Shown in pieces: positions 60,401 through 64,000 of a stretch of DNA of 64,000 bases. Under the pieces are notes generated by a model. That model made no database searches, was not told where the DNA came from, and saw nothing but the letters and a program-made list of their open reading frames with translations. The stretch spans positions 124,001 through 188,000 of the forward strand of contig JACEVL010000273.1 of assembly GCA_020284085.1 (NCBI GenBank), in the 5' to 3' direction. Positions within the stretch are counted from its first letter, which is position 1; the number at the start of each line of letters is the position of its first letter. Origin of the DNA: Aporrectodea caliginosa. Lineage: Eukaryota > Annelida > Clitellata > Crassiclitellata > Lumbricidae. Both the position numbers and the translations under genes were made by a program.

Positions 60401-63350
60401 CTATTATTGGCGAGAGCTTAGGAGTCACGAGATGTAGAGTGGTACGTAAAAGTTCAGTTCAGGCGGAGAAGAAGAGGAAGCCCATGGCTAAGAAGGTATG
60501 CACAAAGAAAAAGACTCTTGCGGGTAAAAGAATGAACCCTGTTCTGAGAAAAGGCCATCCTCAGGACGTTGCCCATCCGGCGACCGTGGAAGAAGCAGAG
60601 TCTAACCCCGAGACGGAAGTATACAGTGTTACCTCTCTTAAAGAAGCGGCAAATGCTAAGCCTCCCCTGACAGAAACGGTTACTATGGGTATAGATGGAG
60701 AACAGCCATTTTACGGTGAAGATAGACAAGGCAGTGACTCGGCCGGCTTCAGACGGATAGTGGGCTGGAGCCGACACCGTCCCGTGAGCAGTCCGGGAAC
60801 GGCGGTCGCCACAGAGCGAACTATCTAAAGAGACGTTTAGCTATGGGCGTATGTGTTCAGGCCAAACAGCATCTATTCTGCAAGAAAATGAATTTGACTT
60901 ATGACAATTACTGTATTGTGAAAATATAATTTCTTTTGGTGAACCGTTATTCCGCTAGTAAATGTATAAAATGTTTGAGGGGCGAAGAGATCCGTGTGAG
61001 AATGCTGTTGTTCTAATAATTATTTAGTCGTATAGCGTAACGCTTACTTTAAATTTATGCAGCATGTGAACTGCTATTTATCTTGCAACAATGAGAGACA
61101 TGAAAATCTAAATACCCCTTTAGCAAAATCTTATAATTATTATAATATATCTAAATCATCTAACAGTTTGTTTTAACGGTAGAATGCCATGCTCAACCTG
61201 TTATGTATAATTTTTGTCACATATAGCATTCAGTGCAGGAGCAGTTGCTGGAGCAGTGGTTGGTTCTATTCTTGGCTTGACTCTGATCGTTGGCATTGTG
61301 CTTCTTGTGCTCTTTCTCTACAGGTAATTATTTTCATTAACCCCGAGTGCATTAATTACAACGAGCGTTCAAGAAACTATTCACCTAAGTTCTCTCCAGC
61401 GCGTGCAATACTTCCTAACATACATAGCCTTTGCGTTTAACATAAAAGCCTGCAACTGCTGTTGTAGAATTTATTTCTATATTGGTATTATATTCACATT
61501 ATGTTTTTAGGGAACATTATTGGAACACCTTTCTGCTTTCACGACCACAGCATACAGCCATGGATCAAAGCATATTGGAGCATACATGTATTTAATTTAC
61601 AATACGCAGTTTGCACAAGTAGAGGACTTTCATATTGCATAAGAACATTTCGTTTCATCCGTTGGCCTTTTACTGTAGCCCAAACTGGTTAGAAAATTAT
61701 CTGTAAATTAAAATAATCTGTATACAGACGAAGACGACCTGAGAAGTTGGCTAATCGGTTGGAAGAGTTACCCAGCTCATCACAAGGTAATTCGTCGCAT
61801 TTAATATGTGCACATGCAGTCTGTTAAATTAGTCATTTTAGATTAGGGCTATATTCAAGAAAACAATTATGTAGCGCCAAGTTTCTATAATGAGTCGCAG
61901 TAGGTATCTGGGAAGGCGTTATATACAGTATGTGTTCTGAGTGAATGAATGAATAAATTAATGAATAATGTCTGTTAATTGTCACTGTTACCTACACAAT
62001 ATTACGACTATTGGATATATCATGCATGTGAATCATTAATATTTTGAATTTTCATGTAACATAATGATAATAATTATTAATTTTCATGTAACATAATTAT
62101 AATAATTATTAATTTTCATGTAACATAATGATAATAATTATTGTGCTAAAGATGAATCGTGACAACAAATTTTGACTGCATACAGCGGAACTCAGCAAAT
62201 AAGCTGTTTCAAATGTCTGATGACTAAAAACAGAAAGGTCGTGTAACTCTTTAAGGTAAAAAAGTACTACGAAAAGTCATTCATCAATGTGGTTTTGGCT
62301 CAGTTAAAAACGGCATTGCTTACATGCACTTGTGAACATCTGGACCAGACAGTGGGCGAACAAATGCTGTCGTTCGATTACAAACACAGAGATTATAGAA
62401 TGCTTTTCAAGTTTTTAAAAATGGTTTTAGAAATTCTGCTTCAAGATCGAGCATCGGGTCTTTATGGAGACGATCCAAATACATACGAAGAAATTGGGCC
62501 TACAACTGGCAGCGCATTGGAAACATTGCACAACGAACTATCTGATCCAGAGAGTATAAAACAGGAATTTGACGTAAGTGTAAAGCTTTGCCAACTGAGC
62601 AACAGGAGGCTGCATAATGCATATCAAATTATTGCTTAAGCAGACTTAACAGAAATGCGAATATCTAACATGGTTTTTAGGCGTTCTAACAGCAGACCAC
62701 AGATATAAAGCAAGTGGTTCTTAAATATACAATTCGAGGGTATGTGGAATCTTAATTTGTTTACGTTCCACAAGTGAGTGGATATTCTTTCAAGCTTAGT
62801 CCGAAATGAAGACATATGAGTTTATGGTGGATATTGCATATTACATTTAAGCTTTCTCTCTCTGTCTTAGTGGACTCTTCGGCTGAATATTTATCTGATT
62901 GTGACATGGTTATGGTGCACTGTTCGGTTGATGCCTTCTGCATTAAATATGGGCGCTATATAAATTAGTAGGTCTAATTTATAATTAAATGCTACTACTT
63001 CTGTTACTACTTCCTTCAAAGGACCATAGTTACATGTAGGCGCCACTGGTCTATTATTTTAAGAGCAGTGCAAGATTTTGCTTTACCCTGGAATTTAATT
63101 AACCAATGACCATAGATAAATGTTGATAAATGACTCGTCTAAAATAGTAATAAATGACAATAGATAATAGTCATAATATGGTCATCAAAAGAAATGCTGT
63201 TATGCTGTTATTTAATGAGAACAACCTACTGCGTGTATCTAACACTGTATCTTGTTTTACAGAGTGTGGATTTGCAAACAAAGGATTTCTGCTCACTTGG
63301 AAAAATGGCTGAAGTCAAAAAGAAGAACCGATTCGTTAATATAATTCCAT
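48283..63350 (+). CDS. Gene C: WSC/EGF receptor tyrosine phosphatase, partial, runs off right edge
   Basis: Exons: 48283-48415 (second half of a WSC domain), 49584-49721 (EGF), 50271-50402 (EGF), 51595-51720, 56629-56754 and 57202-57318 (cbEGF), 61227-61323 (TM), 61728-61786 (juxtamembrane), 62353 or 62402 to 62573 (cytoplasmic), and 63263-63350 (PTP D1 start). Phases match throughout, except for the uncertain acceptor of the cytoplasmic exon. The product is a type I receptor of the same family as gene B, with two more calcium-binding EGFs. The 5' half (signal, WSC1, EGF, WSC2 start) is missing on this strand, but fits gene D on the other strand. Introns carry an antisense LINE with a nested hAT, a second LINE relic and a repeat-rich island at 58.2-60.9 kb. 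Confidence 0.86.
49584..49721 (+). CDS. Gene C exon: EGF-like domain (MEGF type)
   Basis: Phase 1-1, 45 full codons: [20 protein letters not shown], then [20 protein letters not shown], then SC. The paralogous module in gene D is at 35583-35717. Confidence 0.92.
50271..50402 (+). CDS. Gene C exon: EGF-like domain
   Basis: Same exon as gene B 17621-17752: six Cys with [13 protein letters not shown] and the donor G|GTTCGT. Confidence 0.9.
51595..51720 (+). CDS. Gene C exon: calcium-binding EGF 1
   Basis: Phase 1-1, 42 codons: [36 protein letters not shown]. Differs from the gene B copy by one Thr insertion and about eight substitutions. Confidence 0.92.
52010..55440 (-). mobile_element. Antisense LINE relic split by an hAT element (gene C intron)
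   Basis: The orthologous insertion to 19300-20840 in gene B, but longer at its 5' side. The minus strand reads [20 protein letters not shown] (about 55270-55340), then [16 protein letters not shown], then RT blocks, then [20 protein letters not shown]. Frameshifted throughout. The hAT element at 52508-54065 divides it. Confidence 0.82.
52508..54065. mobile_element. hAT-family transposon relic with 8-bp TSD
   Basis: Starts CATGGCGGAGTTT and ends AAACTCCGCCCATG, imperfect inverted termini differing by one G. It is flanked by ACGCCGAG at 52500-52507 and 54066-54073. Gene B keeps the empty site with a single ACGCCGAG at 19813-19820. The minus strand around 53110-53300 reads [20 protein letters not shown] and RSTTGQERL, the C-terminal dimerisation block of hAT transposases, with stops and frameshifts. 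So it is a decayed autonomous copy. Confidence 0.9.
55565..55773 (-). other. Unassigned open minus-strand segment with splice-like ends
   Basis: The frame reads [52 protein letters not shown], and ends G|GTAAAG. The frame is open from 56031 to 55498. I recognise no domain. It could be an exon of a captured gene, part of the adjacent LINE or chance. Confidence 0.25.
55820..56225 (+). mobile_element. LINE 3' relic with shared tail
   Basis: Reads [19 protein letters not shown], then [20 protein letters not shown], then [12 protein letters not shown]. It is followed by GAGCGCTTCTGAGAGG ... GCTCGCTTTGTAAAT and an ATACAATACAAT end. Same family as 11555-11985. Confidence 0.8.
56629..56754 (+). CDS. 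Gene C exon: calcium-binding EGF 2
   Basis: Acceptor TGTGCAG, donor G|GTAACC, phase 1-1: [37 protein letters not shown]. No counterpart in gene B. Confidence 0.92.
57202..57318 (+). CDS. Gene C exon: calcium-binding EGF 3
   Basis: Acceptor GCTTTAG, donor G|GTAGAT, phase 1-1, 39 codons: [38 protein letters not shown]. No counterpart in gene B. Confidence 0.93.
57393..57668 (+). repeat. Direct repeat of about 275 bp, copy 1
   Basis: Closely matches 62131-62400 (ATAATAATTATTGTGC ... GATTACAAACACAGAGA). Both copies lie in introns of gene C. No TIR or coding content recognised. Confidence 0.85.
57700..58200. other. Intronic stretch before the repeat island
   Basis: Contains a short palindromic cluster (ATCGCTAGGTGGCG ... 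CAGCGATCGATTCG near 57920-57955), otherwise nothing recognised. Confidence 0.4.
58200..60900 (+). repeat. GC-rich island of tandem duplications with one ORF
   Basis: It differs sharply from its AT-rich surroundings and has no match in gene B. Repeated modules include CGGGGAAAGTTTCCCC, GGTTCGGAAAGT and CTCACAGGTCT (58490-58990), units of about 60 bp with CGCGGTTTCC ... TTTGCGTACCTA (59100-59400), a repeat of about 75 bp (59966-60049 and 60045-60125), and 39-bp units at 60247-60360. The layout could be the long leader and gag-like start of an uncharacterised retroelement, but no pol, LTR pair or TIR was found. Confidence 0.6.
60181..60828 (+). CDS. ORF of 215 codons in the repeat island, unknown
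   Basis: Starts [19 protein letters not shown]. It then has three 13-residue repeats ([39 protein letters not shown]), a basic stretch [16 protein letters not shown], and a Glu/Thr-rich C-terminus. I do not recognise a domain. The ORF is longer than chance would give in most of this window, and a gag-like or accessory retroelement product is possible. It could also be a fortuitous frame in GC-richer repeats. Confidence 0.35.
   Translation: MKNTELDGETHDGRKTHCPMDICLGRVDVESCPKYCLERVDVESGFNYCLGQHNVQTCHKYPWFSELRERLVSPIIGESLGVTRCRVVRKSSVQAEKKRKPMAKKVCTKKKTLAGKRMNPVLRKGHPQDVAHPATVEEAESNPETEVYSVTSLKEAANAKPPLTETVTMGIDGEQPFYGEDRQGSDSAGFRRIVGWSRHRPVSSPGTAVATERTI
61227..61323 (+). CDS. Gene C exon: transmembrane segment
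   Basis: Phase 1 to 2: [20 protein letters not shown], then LLVLFLYR. One substitution in the helix relative to gene B (Thr for Ala). Confidence 0.9.
61728..61786 (+). CDS. Gene C exon: juxtamembrane stop-transfer
   Basis: [20 protein letters not shown], phase 2 to 1, donor G|GTAATT, same as gene B with Arg for Gln. Confidence 0.88.
62131..62400 (+). repeat. Direct repeat of about 270 bp, copy 2, abutting a coding exon
   Basis: Copy of 57393-57668. Its right end replaces the intron end and first codons of the next exon as they stand in gene B (TTTCAG at 22024-22029). Immediately to its left lie three smaller tandem copies of TTTTCATGTAACATAAT. Confidence 0.85.
62353..62573 (+). CDS. Gene C exon: cytoplasmic juxtamembrane region, altered 5' boundary
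   Basis: From 62402 on it matches gene B ([36 protein letters not shown], donor GAC|GTAAGT). The original acceptor is gone. The frame stays open into the repeat, and an AG at 62351-62352 would give the required phase 1, adding about 16 repeat-derived residues ([15 protein letters not shown]). Whether it splices is unknown. Confidence 0.6.
63263..63350 (+). CDS. Gene C exon: PTP D1 start ([10 protein letters not shown])
   Basis: Acceptor TTTTACAG, donor CCA T|GTAATT, phase 0 to 1: [20 protein letters not shown], then RFVNIIPY. It is the last functional gene C exon inside the window. The next D1 exon should lie just beyond 64000 by comparison with gene B. Confidence 0.92.
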
Positions 63351-63397
63351 GTAATTCATTATGACTATTATCTATTGTCATTTATTACTATTTTTAG

Positions 63398-63453
63398 ACG
63401 AGTCTAACCGAGTAGTTCTGTCTATCATAAGTGACGACGATACTTCTCAATAA
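63398..63453 (+). pseudogene. Decoy duplicate of the YESNRVVL exon with in-frame stop (gene C)
   Basis: 47 bp after the previous donor, TTTTTAG leads into YESNRVVLSIISDDDTSQ and then TAA 63451-63453, the same stop as in gene B's decoy. The donor is lost downstream. Confidence 0.8.
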
Positions 63454-64000
63454 ATTAATACCAGCTATTTCTATTAATTCTCCTTGGCTTGTAAGCCCTT
63501 GTATATCTAACTGCATCTTCTTCTAGTGGCTGACTACCCGCGCCTCAATTTCACATTTCGGTGTGACCGTGCGCTCAGTACAAATTTAATTAATAAATTA
63601 AAAAAATAAATAGCCTAACTAATTAATAAAAAATTTAATAATAATAATAATAATAATAATCATAATTATAATTATAATAATAATAGTAATAATAATAATA
63701 ATTATCTGCATAAGCGAAAGACCACAATGAAGTGCTTAGATCAAAATTTTGAAGCACAAACTAAAACCAAAGCTCAATTTCACTATTTAGTTGCATCCAA
63801 AAACCAACAGTTACAATAGTTCAAATAGTACAATAAATCTAAAAAACCACCACAAAACATTGAAAATGCTTCTGGTTTCAGCAAAAATTTAGTGTATTTG
63901 AAGAATACTATCTGATAATGTTTTTCTTTAGCTCTTTTGCTTTGTCGACTGATGGGTAGTTTTAACAAGTCAATTCAGAAACATCGTGAATGCTAATACA

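Overview
The window is animal nuclear DNA. It is AT-rich and intron-rich, with GT-AG introns, abundant LINE, SINE and hAT debris and long microsatellites. The protein-coding content is parts of one family: receptor-type protein tyrosine phosphatases (RPTPs) whose ectodomains carry WSC and EGF-like domains. The family type and the very frequent palindrome TAGGCCTA suggest a marine invertebrate, perhaps a non-vertebrate deuterostome such as an echinoderm. That placement is inference and weak.

Layout. (1) 1-7110: the first coding exon of a minus-strand family member (gene E, 590-674), a TIR transposon with a perfect 8-bp target duplication (1324-3222), a 288-bp ATCT microsatellite and other repeats. 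(2) 7359-16604, plus: gene A, the 3' half of an RPTP. It holds most of an intact catalytic D1, a degenerate D2 and the stop codon. (3) 17621-28484, plus: gene B, with two EGF exons, a transmembrane exon, a juxtamembrane exon and the first half of D1. A 3.1-kb LINE sits in its last intron. (4) 29875-41684, minus: gene D, with two alternative signal-peptide exons, a first WSC domain (two exons), an EGF exon and the first half of a second WSC domain. Its introns hold SINEs, a TIR element and a foldback-like inverted repeat. (5) 48283-63350, plus, running off the right edge: gene C, with the second half of a WSC domain, five EGF exons, transmembrane and juxtamembrane exons and the start of D1.

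How the pieces relate. No gene is complete. Gene B ends and gene A begins at the same D1 exon, which lies in a 733-bp direct repeat at 7111-7843 and 28139-28871 that looks identical. Gene D (minus) ends at the exact WSC intron where gene C (plus) begins, and the splice phases match. Re-inverting about 28.9-48.2 kb would give one receptor: signal peptide, WSC, EGF, WSC, EGF x5, TM, PTP. So the window holds either a rearranged tandem array of WSC/EGF/PTP receptors or an assembly error in one. Genes B and C are recent paralogues over 17.3-24.0 kb and 50.0-64.0 kb. They share intronic LINEs and a stop-containing decoy exon, but C carries an hAT insertion and two extra cbEGF exons.

The expected protein is a single-pass surface receptor. 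Its WSC (putative carbohydrate-binding) and EGF ectodomain would bind a ligand, D1 would dephosphorylate phosphotyrosine, and D2 would be catalytically dead because its catalytic Cys is Ser.
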